A stretch of 64,000 bases of DNA from Cobetia amphilecti (GTDB lineage Bacteria > Pseudomonadota > Gammaproteobacteria > Pseudomonadales > Halomonadaceae): assembly GCF_030010415.1 (NCBI RefSeq), contig NZ_JASCSA010000003.1. One strand, written 5' to 3'. Under the pieces are notes generated by a model, which saw nothing but the letters and a program-made list of their open reading frames with translations, ran no database searches and was not told the DNA's origin. The translations under genes were made by a program, and so were the position numbers. Shown one piece after another: positions 25,961 through 33,947 of the stretch (position 1 is its first letter; each line of letters begins with the position of its first letter).

Positions 25961-25980
25961 ATAGCAAGCCGCGTTCCAAT
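25961..25980 (-). promoter_or_regulatory. Sigma54 (-24/-12) promoter of aapJQMP
   Basis: On the minus strand TGGAACGCGGCTTGCTAT has GG (25976-25977) and GC (25964-25965) exactly 10 bp apart and the TTGCT at -12. This matches the RpoN consensus well. A clear NtrC dyad was not found upstream, only TGCACC half-sites. Confidence 0.75.
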
Positions 25981-26142
25981 TTCCGCCTATCGCGTGATCC
26001 GCTGCGTTCAACGCTGAAAAAAGCGCTAAAACCCAGTGATATAGGCCAAAGCCTTGGGGTGGGGCGGCGGATCATTCCGCGCGATTGCCGCGCAGTTAGG
26101 CTCATGGCGAGACCAGTTCGCCTCATATCGGTGCAAAATAAA

Positions 26143-26171
26143 AACGGCCGTTTCATTGCGAAACGGCCGTT
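26143..26171 (-). terminator. Distal terminator downstream of speE
   Basis: Arms AACGGCCGTTTC (26143-26154) and GAAACGGCCGTT (26160-26171), followed on the minus strand by TTTTATTTT. It probably backs up the first hairpin at 26246-26275 and insulates aapJ. Confidence 0.85.
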
Positions 26172-26245
26172 GGCGGTGCAGCGATGTGGCGCGAGTGGCA
26201 GATTGCGACCAATGTCTCGGTCTGACTGACTCAACGCTTGTTCAT

Positions 26246-26275
26246 CCCATCAGGCACGTTTTCGTGCCTGATGGG
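26246..26275 (-). terminator. Proximal terminator of speE
   Basis: Perfect 13-bp arms CCCATCAGGCACG and CGTGCCTGATGGG with loop TTTT, 30 bp after the speE stop. The U-tract is poor. Confidence 0.75.
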
Positions 26276-26305
26276 GCTTCCTTGCCACCGCAAGGTGCAT
26301 GCAGA

Positions 26306-27169
26306 TCACTTCTCCAGCAGGCGCTGCATGAAGGGCGGCAGCACCAGGGCGGCGCGATGGCCTTCGACGGTATAGAAGTCACGCGCGAAGGTGGCGGCAG
26401 CGGCATCTTCCTCGCGGAAGGACTTCACGTCACAGCCCTTGCCCGCCAGGGTGCAGCTCCACCAGCCGGACGGATACACCGGCTGCGGGAACGGCAGGGT
26501 CGCGACGCTATCAAAGCCCGCTTCGCCCATGTCGTTGCGCAGGTCCTTGATGATGGAATCGGTGTGATAGAGCGGGGACTCGCTCTGCTGCACCATCAGG
26601 CCGCCCTGCTTGAGGATACGATGGCAGCGCTTGAGGAAGTCGGTCTTGAACAGACCTTCCGCCGGGCCGACCGGGTCGGTGGAATCGACGATCAGCACAT
26701 CGATGCTCTCGTCCGGGCAGTTGTCGACCCACTTGACGCCATCCTCGAACAGCAGCTCGGCGCGCGGGTCGTCATTGGACTCGACCAGCGCCGGGAAGAA
26801 TTGCTCGGAGGCACGCGTGACCGCCGGATCGATATCGATCTGGGTGACCTTCTCCACGCCCGGGTGCTTGAGCACCTCACGCAGGGTGCCGCAATCGCCA
26901 CCGCCGATGATGACGACACGCTTGGGGTCTGCATGAGCGAACAGCGCCGGGTGCGACATCATCTCGTGATAGAGGAAGTTGTCACGGTCAGTCAGCATCA
27001 CGCAGCCGTCCAGCACCATCAGGTTGCCGTAGGTCTCGGTGGCATAGACTTCGAGGTGCTGATAAGGGGTCTGCTCGTCATGCAGCTTGTGGCTGACCTT
27101 GAGCGAGAAGGCGCTGCCGTGGCGATCGAAGATTTCGGTAAACCAGGAGCCATCGAGACGTTCGGTCAT
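26306..27169 (-). CDS. speE: Spermidine synthase
   Basis: 287 residues. The SAM-type motif VVIIGGGDCGTLREVL, the catalytic region IVDSTDPVGPAEGLF and QSESPLYH identify a polyamine aminopropyltransferase that makes spermidine from putrescine and decarboxylated SAM. ATG 27169 begins the conserved N-terminus; the five-codon longer frame has no better site. Usual GGGDGG is GGGDCG here. Confidence 0.94.
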   Translation of the reverse strand: MTERLDGSWFTEIFDRHGSAFSLKVSHKLHDEQTPYQHLEVYATETYGNLMVLDGCVMLTDRDNFLYHEMMSHPALFAHADPKRVVIIGGGDCGTLREVLKHPGVEKVTQIDIDPAVTRASEQFFPALVESNDDPRAELLFEDGVKWVDNCPDESIDVLIVDSTDPVGPAEGLFKTDFLKRCHRILKQGGLMVQQSESPLYHTDSIIKDLRNDMGEAGFDSVATLPFPQPVYPSGWWSCTLAGKGCDVKSFREEDAAAATFARDFYTVEGHRAALVLPPFMQRLLEK

Positions 27170-27456
27170 GGGGGACCCTCGCATTGGATATCACAGACGG
27201 GATATCAAGGTATGGATAGAGACGGCACGATGGCCATCGGAAATTGCGCCAATCAGCACTGCGCCAGCGTCAGGCCGGCAGTTCACGGCCCGCATGACGA
27301 CCATGCGGCGTGATGTCGTGATACGCGACATGCCGGGCAAGCGCCAACATGGCGCAGGCGCTGCACCATAGCCAAAGACGGGCGGAGTGGAAAGTGTTGA
27401 TGCATGACAATTTCAGACAGGCCGCGTATCGATGACACGCGGCCCGGGGGAGAGGC

Positions 27457-27843
27457 TCAGCGAGAGGCCGGCCCGAGGCGGACCAGATGCAGAATCAGTC
27501 GGACGCACTGGAACACTCCCAGCCCGATGAGGATGCCGACGAGGTCCGCCAGCGCATCCAGCACCTCAGCGCCGCGATAGGGAATCGCCAGCTGCAGACA
27601 TTCGATGGCGACGCCCAGCAGCAGCAGGGCCGGCAGGATGATCAGGCTGGTCAAGCCCGCCAGCCGTGTCGTCAGCGCCAGCAACGCGAAGGCGGAGAAA
27701 TGCTGCAGCTTGTCCCAGGGAAAGGACTGCTCCGGATGCGGCACGCCCGGGGAGAGCGTGCCGAACAGGATCAGCAACAGGCACAGCAGCGCCACGAAGG
27801 CCCAACCGCGGCGCGGGACGAGACGCTGCTCGACCGGCGTCAT
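27457..27843 (-). CDS. VanZ-like membrane protein
   Basis: 128 residues with four hydrophobic segments and DKLQHFSAFALLAL plus ECLQLAIPYRGAEVLDALAD, the VanZ-like pattern. Function is unknown outside teicoplanin resistance clusters; in proteobacteria these are usually solitary genes. ATG 27843 has GGGGGTG upstream, and a longer start adds an unlikely basic leader. Confidence 0.85.
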   Translation of the reverse strand: MTPVEQRLVPRRGWAFVALLCLLLILFGTLSPGVPHPEQSFPWDKLQHFSAFALLALTTRLAGLTSLIILPALLLLGVAIECLQLAIPYRGAEVLDALADLVGILIGLGVFQCVRLILHLVRLGPASR

Positions 27844-27952
27844 GCTGACACCCCCGCTGCCCGGCGCCCTTCTGCTTGCTGCCCTGCTGCTTGCCACCTT
27901 CTATAAGCAGCAACAGGGGTGGCAGCAGAGAAGACCATGACGGGCTCTCCCA

Positions 27953-29050
27953 TCAGCCGCGGGCGACCGGTGTCGCATTGGCGGCGTCATCCTGATGGTA
28001 GGCCGGGCTCAGCTCGTGCAGCGCGTCCATCAAGGCATTGACGTTGCCCGGGTCGGTGAACTGGCTGATGCCGTGCCCCAGGTTGAAGATGTGGCCCGGG
28101 CCCTGGCCGTAGCTGTCGAGGATACGCCCGACTTCGGCACGAATGGCGGCCGGCGTGCCGAACAGCGCATTCGGGTCCAGGTTGCCCTGCAGGGCCACAC
28201 GATGGCCGACACGCTCACGCGCATTGGACATCTCGGTGGTCCAGTCGAGGCCGACGGCATCACAGCCGGTGGCGGCGATGTGTTCGAGCCATTGGCCACC
28301 ATTCTTGGTGAACAGGATCACCGGTACACGGTTGCCTTCGCTGTCCGGCTTGAGGCCAGCGACGATCTGCTCCATGTAGCGCAGCGAGAACTCGAGATAG
28401 GCCGGCGTGGACAGGGTGCCGCCCCAGGTATCGAAGATCTGCACCGCCTGAGCACCCGCGGCAATCTGGGCGTTCAGATAGTCGGTGACAGCCTGCGCCA
28501 GGGTATCGAGCAACTGATGCATGGCTTCCGGATTGGAATACATCAGGCCTTTCACGTGACGGAAATCCTTGCTGGAACCGCCCTCGACCATATAAGTGGC
28601 CAACGTCCACGGGCTGCCGGAGAAACCGATCAGCGGCACGCGGCCGTTCAGCTCACGGCGGATGGTGGACACGGCACGCATGACGTAATCGAGATCACGC
28701 TCGACATTCGGCACGCTCAGCGCCGCGATTTCCTCGGCAGTCCGCACTGTCTTGCGGAATTTCGGGCCTTCGCCGGTCTCGAAGTAAAGGCCCAGCCCCA
28801 TGGCATCCGGGATGGTCAGGATGTCGGAGAACAGGATGGCGGCATCCAGCGGGAAGCGCTCCAGCGGCTGCAGCGTCACCTCGCAGGCACGCGCGGTGTC
28901 CATGCACAGGTCCATGAAGCCACCGGCCTGACCGCGGACTTCGCGATATTCCGGCAGATAGCGGCCAGCCTGGCGCATCATCCAGACGGGAGTACGGTCG
29001 ACCGGCTGACGGGCCAGCGCGCGCAGGAAGCGATCATTCTTCAAGGTCAT
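27953..29050 (-). CDS. hemE: Uroporphyrinogen decarboxylase
   Basis: 365 residues. N-terminal LKNDRFLRALARQPVDRTPV, then PVWMMRQAGRYLPEYR and the substrate loop GFSGSPWTLATYMVEGG are typical of HemE. It decarboxylates uroporphyrinogen III to coproporphyrinogen III in haem synthesis. ATG 29050 aligns with the E. coli start; a GTG three codons earlier is also possible. No ribosome site is strong. Confidence 0.96.
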   Translation of the reverse strand: MTLKNDRFLRALARQPVDRTPVWMMRQAGRYLPEYREVRGQAGGFMDLCMDTARACEVTLQPLERFPLDAAILFSDILTIPDAMGLGLYFETGEGPKFRKTVRTAEEIAALSVPNVERDLDYVMRAVSTIRRELNGRVPLIGFSGSPWTLATYMVEGGSSKDFRHVKGLMYSNPEAMHQLLDTLAQAVTDYLNAQIAAGAQAVQIFDTWGGTLSTPAYLEFSLRYMEQIVAGLKPDSEGNRVPVILFTKNGGQWLEHIAATGCDAVGLDWTTEMSNARERVGHRVALQGNLDPNALFGTPAAIRAEVGRILDSYGQGPGHIFNLGHGISQFTDPGNVNALMDALHELSPAYHQDDAANATPVARG

Positions 29051-29374
29051 CGGAATCACACATCAGCTCGGGGAATGTCTCGGCATTCTATCAGAGCCTG
29101 AGAAAAATCCCGCCCATCGTGGTGATGCAACAAATGCATTGGCAAATCGCCCCGCCTTTGTAGTCCCTTTGCTGGCGTTATCCGGCCATTGTGGTGGTGG
29201 CGGCAACAACGCTTTTCCATACAGAGCGATGAGTCATCGGCCACAGACTGGTAAACTCGCCACATGACTGCATGCTGGCCGCCGGTATCTCGAGCGACTC
29301 ATCGAGACATTGCCGGACCACCGCATGCCCGCGCTTTTTCAGCCCGGCGATTATCCGGGCGTTCGAGGTGAACA
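29051..29374. other. Divergent hemE-ribA intergenic region
   Basis: This 324-bp region separates the divergent hemE and ribA genes. No reading frame, strong hairpin or riboswitch-like element (such as an FMN element) was seen. Confidence 0.5.
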
Positions 29375-30010
29375 GTGACCATTCGATTCATCGCCGCCTC
29401 GCGGCTGCCAACGCCCTGGGCGACCTTCACCATGCACGGTTTCGAGGATGAGACCACCGGCAAGGACCACATCGCCCTGACCCTGGGCGACATCGATGAC
29501 GGCGCGCCGGTGCTGGGCCGCGTGCATTCCGAGTGCCTGACCGGCGACGCCCTCTTCTCGATGCGCTGTGACTGCGGCTATCAGCTGCAGGAAGCGCTCA
29601 AGCGCATTGCCGCCGAAGGTCGCGGCGTGCTGCTCTATCTGCGTCAGGAAGGCCGCGGCATCGGTCTGCTCAACAAGATTCGCGCCTATGAGCTGCAGGA
29701 TGGCGGTGCCGATACCGTCGAAGCCAATGAGCGCCTCGGCTTCGGGGCTGACATGCGCCGCTACGATATCTGTGTGCCGATGCTGGAGCATCTCGGCGTC
29801 AGCACTCTCAAGCTGATGACCAACAACCCGCGCAAGGTCGATGCCCTGACGCGTGATGGTGTCACCATCAGTGAGCGCCAGCCGATCACCACCGGCCTGA
29901 ATCCGCACAACGAGCACTATCTCTCGACCAAGGCGGGCAAGCTGGGCCACATGATGGCACTGGATGATTTCACCCAGGCAAGCGACGTGGATATCGAGCG
30001 CAGCGAGTAG
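29375..30010 (+). CDS. ribA: GTP cyclohydrolase II
   Basis: 211 residues. The zinc site is CLTGDALFSMRCDCG (three cysteines), and RQEGRGIGLLNK holds the catalytic Tyr/Arg neighbourhood. It starts riboflavin synthesis by opening GTP. The start is GTG at 29375, supported by GAGGTGA 5 bp upstream and by the family N-terminus. It is a stand-alone ribA and not a ribBA fusion. Confidence 0.95.
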   Translation: MTIRFIAASRLPTPWATFTMHGFEDETTGKDHIALTLGDIDDGAPVLGRVHSECLTGDALFSMRCDCGYQLQEALKRIAAEGRGVLLYLRQEGRGIGLLNKIRAYELQDGGADTVEANERLGFGADMRRYDICVPMLEHLGVSTLKLMTNNPRKVDALTRDGVTISERQPITTGLNPHNEHYLSTKAGKLGHMMALDDFTQASDVDIERSE

Positions 30011-30019
30011 CCGCGCGCA

Positions 30020-30042
30020 GGGGGGCCCTGATGGGTCCCCCC
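30020..30042 (+). terminator. Terminator of ribA
   Basis: GGGGGGCCC-TGAT-GGGTCCCCCC hairpin directly after the ribA stop, followed by a T-rich stretch. Confidence 0.75.
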
Positions 30043-30144
30043 TTCCTTTATAGGCAAATTGACTGGCTGGCACAGCGAGCGTGACATGACGACGTCACCC
30101 GCCAGAGAGTAGGCTGGAGTCGAACCCGCGCCGGAGACATCGTC

Positions 30145-30969
30145 ATGCGCAAAGACTCAACGGCTGCATCATCACAGCCTTCTTCATCACAGCCTTCTTC
30201 ATCGCAACCTCAGTCATCACAGCCTTCGTCAACACGGCCCGCCTCGACACCTCCTCAGGCATCACCCTCTTCCAGCGCATCGCCTGCCGATGACGCAGAT
30301 TCACGCGACACCGCCGCGACGCCTGCTCTCTATACCCGGCTGGAGGAATGGCTGCACAGCGCCAGCCACGGCATCGGCGCCGTCATGGGCCTCGTCGGCA
30401 TGATCGTGCTGATCGTGATGGCCAGCCTCGCCGCCGAAGTCGACCCCTGGAAGATCGTCAGCGTCAGCCTTTACGGCCTGACTCTGGTGGTGCTGTATGC
30501 GGCCTCGACGCTCTATCACGGTATCCGTCATCCACGCCTGAAATATGCCTTCCAGCTGCTGGATCACTGCGCCATCTATCTATTGATCGCCGGCACCTAT
30601 ACGCCCTTCCTGCTGGTCAATCTTCGCGGCCCGACCGGCTGGACGCTGTTCGCCATCATCTGGTCGCTCGCGCTGGGCGGCATCTTCCTCAAGCTGCGCT
30701 GGCCTGAACGCTTCAGCGCCCTGCGCGTGAGCGTCTATCTGCTGATGGGCTGGTTGATCGTGTTCGCCTCGCCGATGCTGGTCGAGAAGCTCTCCGAGAC
30801 GGGGCTCATCCTGCTGGTCGCCGGCGGCATCACCTATACCCTGGGCGTGATCTTCTTTCTGATGACGCGCCTGCGCTATCACCACGCCATCTGGCACCTG
30901 TTCGTGCTTGGCGGCAGTACCTGCCACTTCTTCGCCATCTATACCGCAGTGCTGCCGTATTCCGTATGA
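30145..30969 (+). CDS. trhA: TrhA/hemolysin III (PAQR) family membrane protein
   Basis: 274 residues. The C-terminal 210 residues hold seven membrane segments and the PAQR motifs EEWLHSASHGIGAVMGLVG, STLYHGIRHPRLK, LDHCAIYLLIAGTYTPF and the final HAIWHLFVLGGSTCHFFAI with metal-binding His. Members tune membrane fluidity. The first 55 residues are a Ser/Gln/Pro low-complexity tail encoded by degenerate 15-bp tandem repeats, not found in standard TrhA; a later start cannot be excluded, but ATG 30145 has GGAG upstream. Confidence 0.9.
   Translation: MRKDSTAASSQPSSSQPSSSQPQSSQPSSTRPASTPPQASPSSSASPADDADSRDTAATPALYTRLEEWLHSASHGIGAVMGLVGMIVLIVMASLAAEVDPWKIVSVSLYGLTLVVLYAASTLYHGIRHPRLKYAFQLLDHCAIYLLIAGTYTPFLLVNLRGPTGWTLFAIIWSLALGGIFLKLRWPERFSALRVSVYLLMGWLIVFASPMLVEKLSETGLILLVAGGITYTLGVIFFLMTRLRYHHAIWHLFVLGGSTCHFFAIYTAVLPYSV
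30166..30236 (+). repeat. Degenerate 15-bp tandem repeat in trhA
   Basis: About four to five copies of a unit like TCATCACAGCCTTCT encode SSQPS repeats. Such repeats can change copy number by slippage and would change only the length of the cytoplasmic tail. Confidence 0.75.
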
Positions 30970-31055
30970 CGTGATCGGGGCCGGCGCTCTTGAGCACACC
31001 GGCTTGAGAACACGGCACTGAGAGCACGGCACTGAGAACACCGGCAAGCCACCTC

Positions 31056-31096
31056 AAAAAAGCGGGAAGGGTCGTCATGACCCTTCCCGCTTTTTT
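31056..31096. terminator. Bidirectional terminator between trhA and the Fic-like gene
   Basis: Arms AAAAAAGCGGGAAGGGTC (31056-31073) and GACCCTTCCCGCTTTTTT (31079-31096), loop GTCAT, with U-tracts on both strands. Confidence 0.93.
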
Positions 31097-31116
31097 TTCG
31101 CGATTTTTTTGGCGCT

Positions 31117-32418
31117 TCAGGGCTCGTCTCTCACAGGGCTATCTCCCTGAGGGGCGAAGACCGGCAAGCGATACCGGGTACCGCGCCCGACACCGTAACT
31201 TTCCAGTACCTGCTTGGCGGTCAGGTCGGCGAGATCGCGGGCGGCGGTAGGGTCGGATGTGTCGACCAGGGCGCGATATTCGGCGCGCCCCACGCCCTCT
31301 TCGTCATCTCGCTCCAACAATGTCAGTACCAGCTCGCGCTGGCGGGCATTCAGCGGCGTACGCGCGTGCTCCAGCCACAGACGCTCGGCGCGCTGGACGC
31401 GCTGATAATGGAAGGCCGTCCGACGACCGGCGTCGCGCAGTCGCAAAAGCCACCACTCGGCCCAGACATTCATGTCACCGGGCGCTGCATCCTCCACCTC
31501 ACCATTGAGCGCGCGGTCCAGCTGCGGCGGCAGCGGATGTCCACTGGCCGAAGTCTGAGGCTTGCCGAGATAACGCTGCTCCAGCTCGCGCAATTCATCC
31601 TGATGCTCGAGCACCACCGAGAACAGCGCCTGGCGGCGCCAGCAGAGTTGCTCCAGCGCTTCCGGCTCCCAGCGCTCGGCGACCTTGCCGACAAACTCGC
31701 CCTGCTGCTGCAACGCGGCCAGGGCATCGATTCGTGTCAGCCAGCGCATCAGCAGCAAGCGCCCGATCAAGCCGTTGCCCAAGGCCAGCGGTGCGAGCGC
31801 CTGCCAGTGCGCATGCAGCTGCAGGGCATTCAACACCCCTGAGTTATCCACATCCGGTTCTTCCGTCGCCAGACGCTGCCAGAAGACATCCAGCTCCTGG
31901 TCCAGCGCATCGGGATTCTCCGCTGGGGCGCGATAGCGCAAGCGCTTGAGACCGTAACGACCGCTGACCGCTTCGTAGCGCGCCTCGCGCCATGCACCGA
32001 GTGGCTGACCACTGCTGCGCGGCAGGAAAGGCCCCAGACGCCGATGCCACTCGAGCACCTGTTGGCGGGTCAGCGGCTGAAATGCCGTGCGCACGACTTC
32101 CAGCGTCACATCCACGAAGACGTCGACACCAGGCGCCGGCCCGCGCGGTGAATCCTGATGGCCGGACTCCAGCCCCAGCGCCTGATACAGCGCATCACGC
32201 AACGCCGCCCGCCCGAGCACCACGCCGGACAGCTGGGCACTGGCTTCCATCTCTTCGCTGAGGAGCGTCGCCTCGAGACGCAGGCGTTGTCGGGGATAGA
32301 GATTCTGCCCCTGAGCGACCAGCGGCGACATCACCGCCTGGGTCGCCGCCAACTGCCCCATCAAGGGCATGACCTCCAACCGCCCCCGTGGCCAGTCAGG
32401 CTGCTGCCAGATCCACAT
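31117..32418 (-). CDS. DUF4172/Fic-fold protein with degenerate catalytic motif
   Basis: 433 residues. The N-terminus MWIWQQPDWP is the signature of the DUF4172 domain that precedes Fic domains, and the order and spacing of helices follow Fic AMP-transferases. The canonical HPFxDGNGRxxR is APLALGNGLIGR at residues 209-220: the catalytic His is Ala, the metal-binding Asp is Leu and the first Arg is Leu. The inhibitory (S/T)xxxE(G/N) helix is also unrecognisable (around residues 58-66). The frame is intact with normal codon use, so it is a conserved but probably catalytically dead protein, possibly a binding scaffold or antitoxin-like regulator. Confidence 0.85.
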   Translation of the reverse strand: MWIWQQPDWPRGRLEVMPLMGQLAATQAVMSPLVAQGQNLYPRQRLRLEATLLSEEMEASAQLSGVVLGRAALRDALYQALGLESGHQDSPRGPAPGVDVFVDVTLEVVRTAFQPLTRQQVLEWHRRLGPFLPRSSGQPLGAWREARYEAVSGRYGLKRLRYRAPAENPDALDQELDVFWQRLATEEPDVDNSGVLNALQLHAHWQALAPLALGNGLIGRLLLMRWLTRIDALAALQQQGEFVGKVAERWEPEALEQLCWRRQALFSVVLEHQDELRELEQRYLGKPQTSASGHPLPPQLDRALNGEVEDAAPGDMNVWAEWWLLRLRDAGRRTAFHYQRVQRAERLWLEHARTPLNARQRELVLTLLERDDEEGVGRAEYRALVDTSDPTAARDLADLTAKQVLESYGVGRGTRYRLPVFAPQGDSPVRDEP

Positions 32419-33078
32419 AAGTTGTTATTCCCATTGAGGTTTTCACCAACATCTTATCAAAAAGATCCGCAATAAACCACATATCGGATCACTTAATGAT
32501 GCGTAAAGTAGGCAAGATGCGATCATCGCTTTTGATTTGACCAATATCATGTCATGAAAATCTAATAAACCTCTCAACCCCATGATTTTCATCGAATATG
32601 TCGCCACTCACATCGCATAAGTGCTGCCCTCGATCTCATCTCGATCAACGCTTGACCACCATGGCAAAAACAACCAATTAACGAATCATTAATAGATACG
32701 CAAAAGACTCAACAGCGCATCATTCACCACCGAATGCCTGAAACCCGCCCTCGATCGAGGACCTGCCTCGCGCCGCACTGTCTCGAACTGGCCTGCCTCT
32801 AACCGACCTGAGTCAGCCCGCCACCAGACAGCCTGGGGCGCGCCCCAGACGGTTGACGCCGCTGAACGAGCAAGGCGACCTCTCAACCTCGTCAGGCGCC
32901 CTGCAAGCGTCTCTGAGGCCCAGAAACGCAAAAGGCGCCACCCTGATATCAGGATGGCGCCTCATGGCGTGTGTGCGCTCTCAGAGCGCTCTCATGGCTT
33001 CATTGCAGAACATGCAGGACAGATCAGCCCGTCAGCTTGGCCTGTGACGGCGTTCGATGACGGTTCCGGCAACAGGGC
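32419..33078. other. 660-bp A/T-rich intergenic region between the Fic-like gene and gst
   Basis: No supported gene. The part next to the Fic-like gene (about 32430-32710) is markedly richer in A/T than surrounding DNA and probably holds its promoter, perhaps an H-NS-type silenced one. The part next to gst contains its terminator. Confidence 0.55.
32931..32962 (-). terminator. Terminator of gst
   Basis: GGCGCCA-x-CCTGATATCAGG-x-TGGCGCC forms a nearly perfect long stem and is followed on the minus strand by TTTTGCG. Confidence 0.8.
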
Positions 33079-33708
33079 TCAGTGTTGCTGACGCTCCTCG
33101 GCAGCCTGTTGCTCGCGCTGGCGGGCCCGCTCGCAGGCAGGACGCGCCCGCACCTCTTCGCCCCACTGCTCAAGCACGGCCGGCAGAGGTTGCCCGGCCA
33201 TCTGCGCCCAGCTGAGGGTCTGGGCGAGGAAGATATCGGCGACACTGAATTCATCGGCCACCAGCCAGCCCTGGCCATCGAAGCGGCGCTGAAGTGCCTT
33301 GAGAGCACGCTGGAATTCCCATTGGGCTGTCTGCTTGATGGCATCACAGCGCTGGTCCTCCGGCAGCGCGAAGGTGTGCTTGGCCAATGTCCACAGCGGC
33401 TGCTCAAGCTCGGTGGTCAGGAAACTGAGCCATTGATTCATCTGTGCCTGCTCGGCCAGCGATTGTGGCAGCAGGCGCCCTTCTCGCTCCGCCAGGTAGC
33501 GACAGATGGCACTGGACTCGAACAGGGCCAGCTCACCATCCACCAGGGCTGGCGCCTTGCCATCGGGATGAATGGCCAGGTATTCAGGGCTGTGCCCCTC
33601 ACCGGCCTTCAGATCCAGACTATGAATCCGGTAATCGAGCCCCAGTTCCTCGAGCGTCCAGGCGACCCGCAGCGAGCGGGAATTCGGATAGCTGTAGAGA
33701 GTCAACAT
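33079..33708 (-). CDS. Glutathione S-transferase family protein
   Basis: 209 residues. N-terminal thioredoxin-like GST domain MLTLYSYPNSRSLRVAWTLE with a Ser in the likely catalytic region, then GKAPALVDGELALFESSAI, then an all-helical C-terminal domain with the N-capping motif FSVADIFLA. It would conjugate or isomerise glutathione adducts. The C-terminus is Glu/Gln/Arg-rich. ATG 33708 begins the fold. Confidence 0.92.
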   Translation of the reverse strand: MLTLYSYPNSRSLRVAWTLEELGLDYRIHSLDLKAGEGHSPEYLAIHPDGKAPALVDGELALFESSAICRYLAEREGRLLPQSLAEQAQMNQWLSFLTTELEQPLWTLAKHTFALPEDQRCDAIKQTAQWEFQRALKALQRRFDGQGWLVADEFSVADIFLAQTLSWAQMAGQPLPAVLEQWGEEVRARPACERARQREQQAAEERQQH

Positions 33709-33880
33709 GGTCGGGCGCACTCCGTGGCGTTGCGGTGGTGACTGGCGCAGGTGAAAGCTTTCGCGCCAGCCAGGCCCTGGCTGCTTGAGCAGAGGGCTTG
33801 ATGGTCATCCAGCATGGGCGGGAAGTCGCGGAGTTTCCATGCATCCTTCGCCGTCTCGCCGCAGGCAGTCACGCAACGAA

Positions 33881-33927
33881 AAACGCCTGTGGACAACTCG
33901 AGCTCTCGAGTCATCCACAGGCGTTTC
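33881..33927 (-). terminator. Long hairpin terminator downstream of dxs
   Basis: Arms AAACGCCTGTGGA and TCCACAGGCGTTT enclose an inner CTCGAG/CTCGAG repeat, giving a stem of about 20 bp. It ends with TTT on both strands, in front of the gst upstream region. Confidence 0.88.
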
Positions 33928-33947
33928 GGTATTGCATGCCACCAGGA

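Noticed and set aside
31008..31045. Short direct repeats (GAGAACACGGCACT-like) after trhA
   Set aside because: Only two to three imperfect copies next to a terminator; not a CRISPR and no sign of function.
31844..31852. TTATCCACA, a perfect DnaA box
   Set aside because: Single copy inside the Fic-like coding sequence with no A/T-rich unwinding region or further boxes; a chance match is likely.
33881..33927. Long inverted repeat considered as a mobile-element end
   Set aside because: It is directly behind dxs, has terminator geometry and shows no flanking duplication or transposase.
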